Of a DNA stretch of 64,000 bases, positions 53,440-61,343 are shown in pieces. The position numbers were made by a program, and so were the translations under genes. The stretch is from Neobacillus driksii (lineage in GTDB: Bacteria; Bacillota; Bacilli; Bacillales; Cytobacillaceae). Below the pieces are notes generated by a model. It did not search any database. It saw only the letters and a program-made list of their open reading frames with translations, and was not told the DNA's origin. Positions within the stretch are counted from its first letter, which is position 1, and the number at the start of each line of letters is the position of its first letter. The stretch spans positions 124,001-188,000 of the forward strand of contig NZ_JACCBX010000007.1 in the NCBI RefSeq assembly GCF_013409995.1. Direction: 5' to 3'.

Positions 53440-54882
53440 ATGACTTCAACTTTTCATGGCTTAGAGCTGGGAAAAAGAGCTCTTTTTGCCCAACAAGCAG
53501 CCCTGTCTACAACCGGACACAATGTTGCCAATGCGAACACTACGGGTTATACACGTCAGCGTGTTGAAATGCAGGCAACAAATGCCCTTTCACTGAACAA
53601 GTACCAATTAGGAACGGGTGTAGAAGTTACCAAACTAGTGCGTCTAAGGGAGGAATACCTAGATGTCCAATTGCGCGGTGAAAACCAAAAGCTCGGCTAC
53701 TGGGAAGCTAAAAGTGATACTCTTACCAAAATTGAAGAGCTGATGAATGAGCCCTCTGATCAAGCTTTGGCACATACGTTAGATGAGTTTTGGAAAGGGT
53801 GGCAGGATTTATCCAATAATGCAGATAGTTCAGCTGCTCGTTCAGTTGTCAGGCAAAAAGGGGTAGCGGTAACCGAAACCTTTAATCATATTTTGAATTC
53901 CTTAAACACAATGCAAAGTGAACTCAAGGACGTTATTATCACGAAAACGAAAGAAATTAATATGCTGGCAACACAGATTAGCGGCCTTAATGATCAGATT
54001 GCGCGTTTGGTTCCAAACAGTTATGAACCGAATGATTTGTACGACCAGCGTGATGTCCTGATTGATCAATTATCCAAATTAGTGGATGTTAAGGTCACCT
54101 CAACTAACAATGGCATGGTAGATGTCTCCGTAGATGGTGCATTGTTGGTTTCAGGTCAAAAGGCCAATAGCATAAGTGTTGACTATGATCCGGTGAGCGG
54201 CCTAGTGAATCCTTCAGAAATAAAGATTGCAGGAAAAAATATAAACTTAGAATCCGGGGAATTATTGGGTGTCATGGAATCGTATGGGGTTGTTGGGAGC
54301 GAATCTAAATCCATCATTCCTACGATGAAGGATAAGATAAATAGTTTAGCAATGACCTTTGCGAATGCGGTCAATAGCGTTCACGAAAGTGGCTTGAACT
54401 TAGACAATATTAATGGAGTTTCAGACAATAAAGTACCTTTTTTTATTGGCACCTCCGCACAGGATTTAAAGGTAAATCCTGAAATCATGAAGTCATTAAA
54501 CTTAATTGCAGCTGCAAACGAGGAATCTCTTGGACAATCTTCCGCCGGAAATGGGAAAAATGCCCTTGATATCGCGAATATTAAAATGGATGGTAGTCTT
54601 TCATTTCTTGACAGTACATCCACCATGGATGATTTTTACCGTAATATTATCGGACAGTTGGGGATTGATTCACAGGAAGCGCAGCGAATGAAAGATAACA
54701 CAGAAGTCATTGTCCAGCAGGTAGAAAATAGACGATTATCCGTATCAGGGGTTTCGTTAGATGAAGAAATGGCCAATATGATTAAATTCCAGCAGGCGTA
54801 CAATGCAGCTGCACGAATGGTAACGGTCATGGATCAATGCTTGGAAAAAGTCATTAACGGTATGGGTCGAGTAGGATTGTAA
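53440..54882 (+). CDS. flgK: hook-filament junction protein FlgK (HAP1)
   Basis: This 480-residue protein has the flagellar rod-type N-terminus (FHGLELGKRALFAQQAALSTTGHNVANANTTGYTRQR), a long helical and variable centre, and the C-terminal motif SVSGVSLDEEMANMIKFQQAYNAAARMVTVMDQ. It forms the first junction layer between hook and filament. AAAGGAGGG precedes the ATG. The order flgM-flgN-flgK-flgL is as in B. subtilis. Confidence 0.95.
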   Translation: MTSTFHGLELGKRALFAQQAALSTTGHNVANANTTGYTRQRVEMQATNALSLNKYQLGTGVEVTKLVRLREEYLDVQLRGENQKLGYWEAKSDTLTKIEELMNEPSDQALAHTLDEFWKGWQDLSNNADSSAARSVVRQKGVAVTETFNHILNSLNTMQSELKDVIITKTKEINMLATQISGLNDQIARLVPNSYEPNDLYDQRDVLIDQLSKLVDVKVTSTNNGMVDVSVDGALLVSGQKANSISVDYDPVSGLVNPSEIKIAGKNINLESGELLGVMESYGVVGSESKSIIPTMKDKINSLAMTFANAVNSVHESGLNLDNINGVSDNKVPFFIGTSAQDLKVNPEIMKSLNLIAAANEESLGQSSAGNGKNALDIANIKMDGSLSFLDSTSTMDDFYRNIIGQLGIDSQEAQRMKDNTEVIVQQVENRRLSVSGVSLDEEMANMIKFQQAYNAAARMVTVMDQCLEKVINGMGRVGL

Positions 54883-54898
54883 AAGGTGGTATAGAACG

Positions 54899-55801
54899 TT
54901 GCGAGTAACTCAAAATATGCTGAATCATAATTTAATCTTTAATTTAGAGCGAACCAATCGAACGATGGAGAAATATCAAGAGCAGGTTTCGACAGGTAAA
55001 AAGGTTAGCAGGCCATCGGACGATCCTGTTACAGCAGTTCGTGGGATGTATTACCGTTCCACACTAAATGAAATAGATCAATATAAAAGGAATGCCGATG
55101 AAGGACTTTCATGGATGTCGACAACAGATGAAGCCCTTGGCGAAGTAACCTCAGTATTGCAGCGGGTGCGTGAGTTAACTGTTCAAGGCAAAAATGGCAC
55201 AAATGATGAAAGTGGCCGTAATGCAATTGCCGAAGAAATTGACCAATTAAAAGCGCATTTAGGAGAAATTGCAAACTCGACATTTGGTGGAAGGTTCGTT
55301 TTTGCGGGTACTGATGTGAAAACACCTCCCTATCGTGAAGATGCAACAATACCGAACTCTTCAAAAGAATTTCGAAATACGAGTGAAGAAAGCTTAAGCT
55401 TACAAGTTGGTCCAAATAACAGTGTTTCCATAAATGTTCTTGGTAAAGATATCTTTAACAATGATAGCAATGGTGGAATCTTTAAGGTTTTATCTGATAT
55501 CGTTTCTGAATTCAAAAATCCAACTGGCAGTGATAATGACGATTTAAGTCAACTAGACAGCCAAATGGATAACTTGCTTGGACATCGAGCAGAATTGGGA
55601 GCAAGGATGAATCGTATAGAACTAAGTATCTCTAGACTTGAGGGGTTAGAAGTATCCACTACGAGCCTTTTATCAAAGGAAGAAGATGTTGATATTGCAC
55701 GTGTTATTATTGATCTAAAGGCGCAAGAGAATGTGCAACGGGCTGCTTTATCTATAGGAGCGAAAATCATTCAGCCATCCTTAGTTGATTTCTTACGATA
55801 A
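54899..55801 (+). CDS. flgL: hook-filament junction protein FlgL (HAP3)
   Basis: This 300-residue flagellin-like junction protein has the N-terminal RVTQNMLNHNLIFNLERTNRTMEKYQEQVSTGKKVSRPSDDP and the C-terminal coiled coil ending with the flagellin-type SIGAKIIQPSLVDFLR. The start is TTG, 16 nt after the flgK stop, with AAAGGTGGT upstream; MRVTQNML is the family start. A strong terminator ends the operon. Confidence 0.94.
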   Translation: MRVTQNMLNHNLIFNLERTNRTMEKYQEQVSTGKKVSRPSDDPVTAVRGMYYRSTLNEIDQYKRNADEGLSWMSTTDEALGEVTSVLQRVRELTVQGKNGTNDESGRNAIAEEIDQLKAHLGEIANSTFGGRFVFAGTDVKTPPYREDATIPNSSKEFRNTSEESLSLQVGPNNSVSINVLGKDIFNNDSNGGIFKVLSDIVSEFKNPTGSDNDDLSQLDSQMDNLLGHRAELGARMNRIELSISRLEGLEVSTTSLLSKEEDVDIARVIIDLKAQENVQRAALSIGAKIIQPSLVDFLR

Positions 55802-55809
55802 TTTTCTTG

Positions 55810-55847
55810 GGGTGACACTGCCAAACATGGGTGTCAGCCTTTTTTTT
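55810..55847 (+). terminator. terminator after flgL
   Basis: GGTGACAC pairs with GTGTCAGCC (one bulge), then eight T. Confidence 0.9.
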
Positions 55848-55859
55848 GTAGACAAAAGG

Positions 55860-55884
55860 TAAATGATTACAGTTTTTCCGATAA
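55860..55884 (+). promoter_or_regulatory. possible sigma-D promoter of the PilZ gene
   Basis: TAAA and TCCGATAA are both perfect but only 13 nt apart instead of 15, so activity is less certain. Confidence 0.5.
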
Positions 55885-55939
55885 AAAACATTTTATCTCG
55901 ATCAATTACTCTATGAGACAGCAGGGGGGAAGTTTATCA

Positions 55940-56554
55940 ATGTATCCAAAAGTGAATCAAAATATTTTACTTGAAATAAAAGGGACAGACAAAAACTTTA
56001 GAACGATTGTTGCAGAGATTGGTGAGAAAGAAATTTTAATAGGCTTCCCTATGGATTTAACCATTTTAGGACTCCTTCCAAGGGGGACTATCGTCTATTT
56101 AATCTATTCAATAGATGAGCATTTATATAGATTTCAGACGACGATTCTCGGAAGAAAAAATGATAATATGCCATTGTTTCGCTTAGTTAAACCGAAAGAA
56201 GAGGATATAAAAAAAATCCAGCGAAGGAATAATTTTCGCGTAAAAGCCAATTTGCCTATCATGCTAAAAGATAGTGAAGTAACGACGGTGGACATAAGTG
56301 CAGGTGGTATCCAAGTATCCTGCAAAGAAAGTTTTGAAATTATTTACGGAGAAGTTGTTTCAGGAATACTGCATATTCCAAGTGAATTAGAAGATGTTCA
56401 TTTTCAAGGAATTGTGAAGCGTATCAGCAGAAATGCAAATGAAGAAAGAAAAAATGTGGCGATCGCTTTCACTAAATTGAACCAAGGCGATCAGGAGAAA
56501 ATCACACGATACTGTTTTGATAAACAGCGTCAAATGCGGTTAAAGACGAAGTGA
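55940..56554 (+). CDS. PilZ-domain c-di-GMP receptor, YcgR/MotI-like flagellar brake
   Basis: This 204-residue protein has an N-terminal YcgR-type domain (about 1-85) and a C-terminal PilZ domain with both c-di-GMP motifs, RRNNFR and DISAGGIQV. This is the architecture of B. subtilis MotI/YpfA (217 residues), which binds the stator when c-di-GMP rises and stops rotation. Its position inside the flagellar block strengthens that reading. AGGGGGGA lies 9 nt before ATG 55940; the in-frame ATG at 55913 overlaps the promoter area. It has its own terminator. Confidence 0.87.
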   Translation: MYPKVNQNILLEIKGTDKNFRTIVAEIGEKEILIGFPMDLTILGLLPRGTIVYLIYSIDEHLYRFQTTILGRKNDNMPLFRLVKPKEEDIKKIQRRNNFRVKANLPIMLKDSEVTTVDISAGGIQVSCKESFEIIYGEVVSGILHIPSELEDVHFQGIVKRISRNANEERKNVAIAFTKLNQGDQEKITRYCFDKQRQMRLKTK

Positions 56555-56565
56555 ATACATACTGT

Positions 56566-56592
56566 AAAGTCCTCATATGGGGGCTTTTTTCT
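56566..56592 (+). terminator. terminator after the PilZ gene
   Basis: AAGTCC pairs imperfectly with GGGGCTT around TCATAT, followed by a T run. Confidence 0.75.
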
Positions 56593-56908
56593 TCGACATT
56601 TTTTGTCAATAGAAGTCGATTCAATATTTGAAAAATTCCTTCAAATAAATTTGCATATCTTTACAAAAAATGTATAATGAACATATAGTTTGATAGATTT
56701 CATATAGTAGATTGAAAAACTCAGCATTACTTTTTTTAAATATTTGATTTTATTTGATGTACACCCTCAAAAAAAACCTCTTTGATACGAACGTTATAAT
56801 AAATCAAGATCTAAGGTAAGAGTTTTATTGAAAAATTAGTACAATCATGTGAACACAATGAGTCAGAATATTTATTAGAAAAGAAAAAGTTTTGCGGGAG
56901 GTAATCAT
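56592..56908 (+). promoter_or_regulatory. long leader/promoter region of the RsfA-like gene
   Basis: This is 317 nt without an ORF. It holds a perfect Spo0A-box heptamer (TTCGACA, reverse of TGTCGAA, 56592-56598), a sigma-A-like promoter TTGCAT-N16-TATAAT (56651-56678), and two TTTGATA elements (56689, 56781). The long AT-rich segment after the -10 has no recognised riboswitch. Confidence 0.5.
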
Positions 56909-57808
56909 ATGAGTTTGAAAACTGCCATTTTTGAAATAAAAGAAGGTATTATCAATCAGAAAATTGGTCATTCCGAAGATGAATATATACAAAATCTAGA
57001 ATTAAAATATTCTTTAAACAAGGGTAAATTAATATTTTATTTTAACTTTTTGATGATTTTAACGATGAAGTATGCTGAAATGTTGAATCCTGCTTCACAG
57101 TCCACAAAAAAAATTAATCGAAAGTGGACAAAGGACGAAATTGAATTCATGTTTCAATATATTACTGATCGCCAGGAAGAAGGAGCACTCAATATTACCG
57201 AAATCTTAGATGAAATTGCTCAACTTATTAATCGAGGCTATCAATCAGTAAATTATAAATATTATTCACTTGTAAAGAAAAAAGAAGAGAAACAAAAAGC
57301 GAGCCCTAAATATCAGTTTACGACAATTTCACAACATGATGTTCCTGTATTATCAGCTGAAATCATTGAGAACACTCCAGTTGAAATCTCAGTGAATCAA
57401 AACAATCAGGGAAATACGGACGACTTGTTGGATATTTTATCGGGTCTAATCACAAATGTGCAGCAGCTCCCGGGAATTCAATTAAATGAACTTCTTCGAA
57501 GCTTGTATCAATTGACAAATATGGCGCTTCAAAATCAGGATGCTGTTCAACAAATTGAAAATGTAAAGTTAGAAAGTGATCTCGAGAAAAAGGCGCTCAA
57601 AGAAAAGTTAGCGGCCATGGAGGAACAGGTAGCTCTTGAAAAAAGACGTAATGACGAACTCCAATCTGAGGTTAGAAAATTAGCAAAAGAAATTATGACC
57701 TTTAGCCAGCTAGGGGATGCAGCCAAAATTCAAAATCTTAAATCGTATAATCAACGACTTAACTATATCCTAGACGGTTCCGGCGTAGTAGTCCAAGTGG
57801 GTAGTTAA
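56909..57808 (+). CDS. SANT/Myb-like RsfA-related protein with C-terminal coiled coil
   Basis: This 299-residue protein is not a known flagellar protein. Residues about 70-125 (NRKWTKDEIEFMFQYI, EILDEIAQLINRGYQSVNYKYYSLVKKK) resemble the Myb/SANT-type DNA-binding domain of RsfA-family regulators from spore formers. Residues about 205-275 are a charged coiled coil (NVKLESDLEKKALKEKLAAMEEQVALEKRRNDELQSEV). A linker joins the two. It has GGGAGG before the ATG, a promoter region of its own with a Spo0A-type box, and a terminator. A DNA-binding regulator linking motility with sporulation is a reasonable guess, not shown. Confidence 0.65.
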   Translation: MSLKTAIFEIKEGIINQKIGHSEDEYIQNLELKYSLNKGKLIFYFNFLMILTMKYAEMLNPASQSTKKINRKWTKDEIEFMFQYITDRQEEGALNITEILDEIAQLINRGYQSVNYKYYSLVKKKEEKQKASPKYQFTTISQHDVPVLSAEIIENTPVEISVNQNNQGNTDDLLDILSGLITNVQQLPGIQLNELLRSLYQLTNMALQNQDAVQQIENVKLESDLEKKALKEKLAAMEEQVALEKRRNDELQSEVRKLAKEIMTFSQLGDAAKIQNLKSYNQRLNYILDGSGVVVQVGS

Positions 57809-57816
57809 TGTATATT

Positions 57817-57850
57817 AAAAAGTTATTCCAATGGAATAGCTTTTTATTTT
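57817..57850 (+). terminator. terminator after the RsfA-like gene
   Basis: AAAAAGTTATTCCA pairs with TGGAATAGCTTTTT (one mismatch), followed by T-rich sequence. Confidence 0.85.
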
Positions 57851-57858
57851 TTTACCCT

Positions 57859-57884
57859 TAACTATTTTTGATTTCGACCGATAA
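57859..57884 (+). promoter_or_regulatory. sigma-D promoter of fliS-fliT
   Basis: TAAC-N14-ACCGATAA lies 38 nt before fliS. It has the same -35 variant and spacing as the fliD promoter. Confidence 0.7.
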
Positions 57885-57922
57885 ATAAACTATTAAACTG
57901 GATTTAGAAAGGAGTAAGCATC

Positions 57923-58303
57923 ATGACATTAAATAATCCATATCAAACTTATCAAAGACAAGCAGTTACTACCTCTAAACCGGAAGATTTAACGTTGATG
58001 TTATATCAAGGAATGGTAAAGTTTATCCGTTTGTCCAAAAACGCTCTTCAAAAAAATAATTTTGAGGAATCAAATAAGAATAATGTAAGAGCACAAGATA
58101 TCCTAAGTGAACTAATGGTTACCTTAAAAAAGGGGTACGAAGTTTCGGAATCATTACTTTCATTATATGATTTCATGAAGTTTCGATTAATTGAAGCAAA
58201 TATTAAAAAAAGCACAGAAATACTAGAAGAAGTAGAAGGTTATGCTGTAGAGTTAATGGAAACATGGGCAACAGCTATGAAACAAGCAAAAATAAAGGAA
58301 TAG
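57923..58303 (+). CDS. fliS: flagellin chaperone FliS
   Basis: This 126-residue four-helix FliS has the family start NPYQTYQRQAVTTSKPEDLTLMLYQGMVKFIR. It binds the C-terminal D0 segment of flagellin to prevent early polymerisation and guides it to export; in Bacillus it also bears on FliW/CsrA homeostasis. Its binding segment is the part of flagellin encoded by exons 2 and 3 of the split gene. AAAGGAG precedes the ATG. fliT follows by 12 nt. Confidence 0.94.
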   Translation: MTLNNPYQTYQRQAVTTSKPEDLTLMLYQGMVKFIRLSKNALQKNNFEESNKNNVRAQDILSELMVTLKKGYEVSESLLSLYDFMKFRLIEANIKKSTEILEEVEGYAVELMETWATAMKQAKIKE

Positions 58304-58315
58304 GTACAAAAGCGA

Positions 58316-58663
58316 ATGGATGAATTGATTGAAGATATGTATGAAACAACTGTTCAAATGCACAAAGCACTAATGGAAGAAAACATTGAGGAATTCGAGG
58401 AACTTTTATCCAAACGAAATGAAATGATGATTGCTGTTGATGAAAGGAAAGCTAACTACTCTGATTACATGTATTCAGCTAAAGCCAAAACGATTTTTGA
58501 AGAGATTATTCTTATAGATCAGCAAATAACTTCTCTTGTGCAGAATGAAAAAGATAAAAATCAACTGTCATTAAATCAACTGAAAAATAACAAACAAGTT
58601 TCGAAGAAATACCAGCCTTATAGTAAACAAACGTATGGGGTATTTGTGGATAAATCAAAATAA
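58316..58663 (+). CDS. fliT: FliT-like flagellar chaperone
   Basis: This 115-residue helical protein (MDELIEDMYETTVQMHKALM, EEFEELLSKRNEMMIAVDE) is in the fliT position right after fliS. It has the length and helical pattern of FliT, the FliD chaperone. Sequence conservation in this family is low, so the call leans on gene order. The ribosome binding site is weak (AAGGAATAGGT), which suggests coupling to fliS translation. A strong terminator follows. Confidence 0.82.
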   Translation: MDELIEDMYETTVQMHKALMEENIEEFEELLSKRNEMMIAVDERKANYSDYMYSAKAKTIFEEIILIDQQITSLVQNEKDKNQLSLNQLKNNKQVSKKYQPYSKQTYGVFVDKSK

Positions 58664-58698
58664 AAACGTGTGTCCAAAATATGGACACACGTTTTTTT
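58662..58698 (+). terminator. terminator after fliT
   Basis: AACGTGTGTCCA pairs with TGGACACACGTT, then seven T. Confidence 0.95.
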
Positions 58699-58866
58699 AT
58701 ATTTTTTTATTATATTTACAAACTAAATTTAAATAATCCTATATATTCCTTCAAAAATACCATATGAATTTTTAACTAATTATGGTTAAATAAATAAGTA
58801 ACAATTCGACATATTCCTGTCGTTATTGTCTTATTCCTGTAACTTTAAAACGATTTTGTAAGATTT

Positions 58867-58895
58867 TTGTCTGTTTTTGTAAGTAAAGTTATCAT
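58867..58895 (+). promoter_or_regulatory. possible sigma-A promoter of the next unit
   Basis: TTGTCT-N17-TATCAT lies about 60 nt before the following gene. The rest of the 58699-58955 gap is AT-rich with no other recognised signal. Confidence 0.45.
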
Positions 58896-58955
58896 AATAG
58901 TGGCATAATAAACTATAAATATAGGAAACTGTAGTTAGCGGAGAGGAAGATCTTC

Positions 58956-59276
58956 ATGTCCCGGAGGCAGCATTTTTTCATTAATGAACGAAATCAAACT
59001 AAAATTTATCATTTAATGGATTATAAAATACATAGGCCTTTTTTCTCAGAACCACTCAAAATAACGATTGGTAATCCATTGAATGAGACCTACTATATGA
59101 TAAAAAATATCGTCTATAGAGAAAAACAGATTTTAGCCTTAAAACGGGATGAGGAACAAAATACTATCATTTTAGTGGAAGCGAAAATTGATGATGGAAA
59201 ATTAACCTATATATCAATGTTAACGGACGATGTATTAACGGATGTTAGCGAAATAATAGAGAATTATATTCAGTAA
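58956..59276 (+). CDS. conserved-type hypothetical protein, possibly DUF1292-like
   Basis: I do not firmly recognise this 106-residue protein. Its alternating beta pattern (LKITIGNPLNETYYMIKNIVYREKQILALKRDE) and acidic C-terminus (NTIILVEAKIDDGKLTYISMLTDDVLTDVSEIIENY) resemble the small DUF1292 family of Firmicutes. There is no signal peptide or membrane segment. GCGGAGAGGAAG precedes the ATG. It lies 23 nt before the FlgJ-like glucosaminidase gene, so the two are probably co-transcribed, which hints at a role near cell-wall or flagellar assembly. Confidence 0.6.
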   Translation: MSRRQHFFINERNQTKIYHLMDYKIHRPFFSEPLKITIGNPLNETYYMIKNIVYREKQILALKRDEEQNTIILVEAKIDDGKLTYISMLTDDVLTDVSEIIENYIQ

Positions 59277-59299
59277 ATTGTCAGGATGGAGGCATATTC

Positions 59300-59971
59300 T
59301 TGATTATTGGTGATGATTGGTTTACAAAAAATATGCTTGTCAATTCATTATATAGAAGTGAAAGTTTAAGAAACAAGCTAACTTCACAAACTGAAGCTAG
59401 TGAGCTTTTTTCACAGGTCTTAAATCAATTATTAAACGGAAACGATTTGCATTTACCAGATACCGCCCAGCCAAAGATTAATTCTTTTGATTTAAATTTA
59501 TATAGTTCTATTAACCCTTATAGTAATATGCCTGCGATGCCAATTAGTACTGGTGAGCCATTTCGATATCAATATATTCATCCTGAAAAAATCAATCAAG
59601 TTTTGGATAGAAAATTAACTGGAATGGGCGAGGCAATTGTCCGAGCAGGGCAGAAGCATAATATTGATCCTGCTTTACTGGCTGCTGTTGCGATACATGA
59701 AACAGGAAACGGCACATCAAAAGCTGCAAACGAAAAAAATAATGTGGCAGGGATGATGGGCAAAAATGGTTTGAAATCATATGCATCAGTCGAGGAAAGC
59801 ATTATGGATATGGCTAGAAATTTAAGTAAAAATTACTTGGGTGAAGGGTTATCGAGTATTTCACAAATTGGGGCAAAATATGCGCCTATAGGAGCAGCCA
59901 ATGACCCAACCAACTTAAATAACCATTGGGTTACTGGTGTTACTCGATTTTTAAATCAATTGAAAGCGTAG
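59300..59971 (+). CDS. FlgJ-like glucosaminidase (flagellar cell-wall hydrolase)
   Basis: This 223-residue protein has an N-terminal region of about 90 polar residues and a C-terminal glucosaminidase/lysozyme-fold domain (VRAGQKHNIDPALLAAVAIHETGNGTSKAANEKNNVAGMMG). The catalytic Glu is likely in HETGNG. No Sec signal peptide is seen, which fits export through the flagellar apparatus as for FlgJ-type enzymes that open peptidoglycan for the rod. It lies just before flgB and the rod genes, supporting that role. The start is TTG, with GGATGGAGG about 8 nt upstream. Confidence 0.82.
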   Translation: MIIGDDWFTKNMLVNSLYRSESLRNKLTSQTEASELFSQVLNQLLNGNDLHLPDTAQPKINSFDLNLYSSINPYSNMPAMPISTGEPFRYQYIHPEKINQVLDRKLTGMGEAIVRAGQKHNIDPALLAAVAIHETGNGTSKAANEKNNVAGMMGKNGLKSYASVEESIMDMARNLSKNYLGEGLSSISQIGAKYAPIGAANDPTNLNNHWVTGVTRFLNQLKA

Positions 59972-60160
59972 CAATTCGTGTTTTACTAAGTGGAAATGAA
60001 CATATGTCTAATGGATTGTATTTTCATTATTTCCTGTCAAACTTATGACAATACAAATTAATGATAGATAATCATGCCTTTTATATTGTAAAATTGTTTG
60101 AAGTTGTTTTTTGATAGTAATCAAAATATATCAAATAAATTTAGATGGAGGGACATCACT
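59972..60160 (+). other. intergenic region upstream of flgB
   Basis: This is 189 nt with an inverted pair of the recurrent motif, TTTGATA (60110-60116) and TATCAAA (60129-60135), about 25-50 nt before flgB. No sigma-D box was found, as expected for an early fla/che operon. Confidence 0.5.
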
Positions 60161-60553
60161 ATGACAAATATCAACCTCCTGCAATCTGCATTAAACGCAT
60201 CTAGCTTACGGCAGCAAGTTATTTCTAATAATCTATCAAATGCAGAAACGCCTGGATATAAAGCTAAACATGTAGTTTTTGAAGATATTTTAAAACAACA
60301 TATATCCACTCAGTCCAATTTTGTCGGTAAGCAAACAAACGCCAGTCATATTGGAATTGGGAAACCGTCCTACATACCCAAAGCCATAACGGTAGAAGAC
60401 ACACAGACCGTTATGCAGAATAATGGTAATAATGTGGATGTTGATGCTGAAATGACCAATATGGGGAAAAACGCATTATGGTATTATACGTTAACACAGC
60501 AGCTTACCAGTGAATTTCAGCATTTATCAATCGCGATTAAAGGAAGGAGTTAA
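60161..60553 (+). CDS. flgB: flagellar proximal rod protein FlgB
   Basis: This 130-residue rod protein has the family motif SLRQQVISNNLSNAETPGYKAKHVVFEDIL and a C-terminal helix (VDVDAEMTNMGKNALWYYTLTQQL). It starts the canonical fla/che operon order flgB-flgC-fliE-fliF-fliG. GGAGGGA lies upstream of ATG 60161; in-frame upstream codons to 60098 have no ribosome binding site and run through the TATCAAA elements. Confidence 0.95.
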   Translation: MTNINLLQSALNASSLRQQVISNNLSNAETPGYKAKHVVFEDILKQHISTQSNFVGKQTNASHIGIGKPSYIPKAITVEDTQTVMQNNGNNVDVDAEMTNMGKNALWYYTLTQQLTSEFQHLSIAIKGRS

Positions 60554-60558
60554 GTGCT

Positions 60559-61008
60559 ATGTTTAATTCATTAAATATAAGTGCATCTGCACTGACTGCT
60601 CAGCGCTTAAGGATGGATGTTATTTCTTCAAATATTGCTAATGCATCTTCAACCAGAGGGAAATTAGTAAATGGAGAATGGGAACCTTATCGCCGGAAAA
60701 TGGTTGCAATGGAGCCCAGGGAAAAATCCTTTAACCAGGTATTAAATGGAGAATTACAAAAACAATCACAAAATTCCTTGCAAGGTGTTCGGGTAACCGG
60801 AATTGTTGATGATCAAACACCTTTTAAATTAGTCTATGAACCAACACATCCTGATGCCACTGCAGAAGGATATGTGAGACTTCCTAATGTAGATTTGTCT
60901 AAAGAGATGGTTGATTTACTTGCTTCATCACGAGCCTATGAAGCAAATGTAACTTCTTTTAATACAGGAAAATCAATGATGTTAAAAGCGTTAGATATTG
61001 GTCGTTAG
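60559..61008 (+). CDS. flgC: flagellar proximal rod protein FlgC
   Basis: This 149-residue rod protein has N-terminal LNISASALTAQRLRMDVISSNIANASSTRG and C-terminal VRLPNVDLSKEMVDLLASSRAYEANVTSFN motifs. It follows flgB by five bases. AAAGGAAGGAG overlaps the end of flgB, so the genes are tightly coupled. Confidence 0.95.
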   Translation: MFNSLNISASALTAQRLRMDVISSNIANASSTRGKLVNGEWEPYRRKMVAMEPREKSFNQVLNGELQKQSQNSLQGVRVTGIVDDQTPFKLVYEPTHPDATAEGYVRLPNVDLSKEMVDLLASSRAYEANVTSFNTGKSMMLKALDIGR

Positions 61009-61019
61009 GAGTGAAGTAA

Positions 61020-61313
61020 ATGGAAATTTCAAGATTAAACTCAATCAAACTAAATCAAAATCCTTTTCAAAAAATTGAAACAAATAAACCACAAACATCG
61101 TTTTCTAATGTACTGCAAAGCTACTTAAATAATGTTGATGCAACGGTTAAACAGGCTTCGAATCTAACTGTTAAAGCTGCTGCTGGTGATGTTGATAATA
61201 TCCATGATTTAACCATCGCCTCACAAAAGGCAAAGTTAGCATTGGAACTTACCGTTACCGTTCGGGATAAAGCAGTAGAATCCTACCAAGAAATAATGAG
61301 AATGCAATTCTAA
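61020..61313 (+). CDS. fliE: flagellar hook-basal body complex protein FliE
   Basis: This 97-residue FliE has the conserved C-terminal half (VDNIHDLTIASQKAKLALELTVTVRDKAVESYQEIMRMQF). It links the MS ring to the rod and is the first exported protein. TTAGGAGTG precedes the ATG; it follows flgC by 11 nt. Confidence 0.95.
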   Translation: MEISRLNSIKLNQNPFQKIETNKPQTSFSNVLQSYLNNVDATVKQASNLTVKAAAGDVDNIHDLTIASQKAKLALELTVTVRDKAVESYQEIMRMQF

Positions 61314-61343
61314 AGAATGATAGAAAGCTGGGCAGGGTGAGAA

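Noticed and set aside
56592..56908. Possible riboswitch in the long leader of the RsfA-like gene
   Set aside because: No conserved aptamer pattern or terminator/antiterminator pair could be recognised; the region is simply AT-rich.
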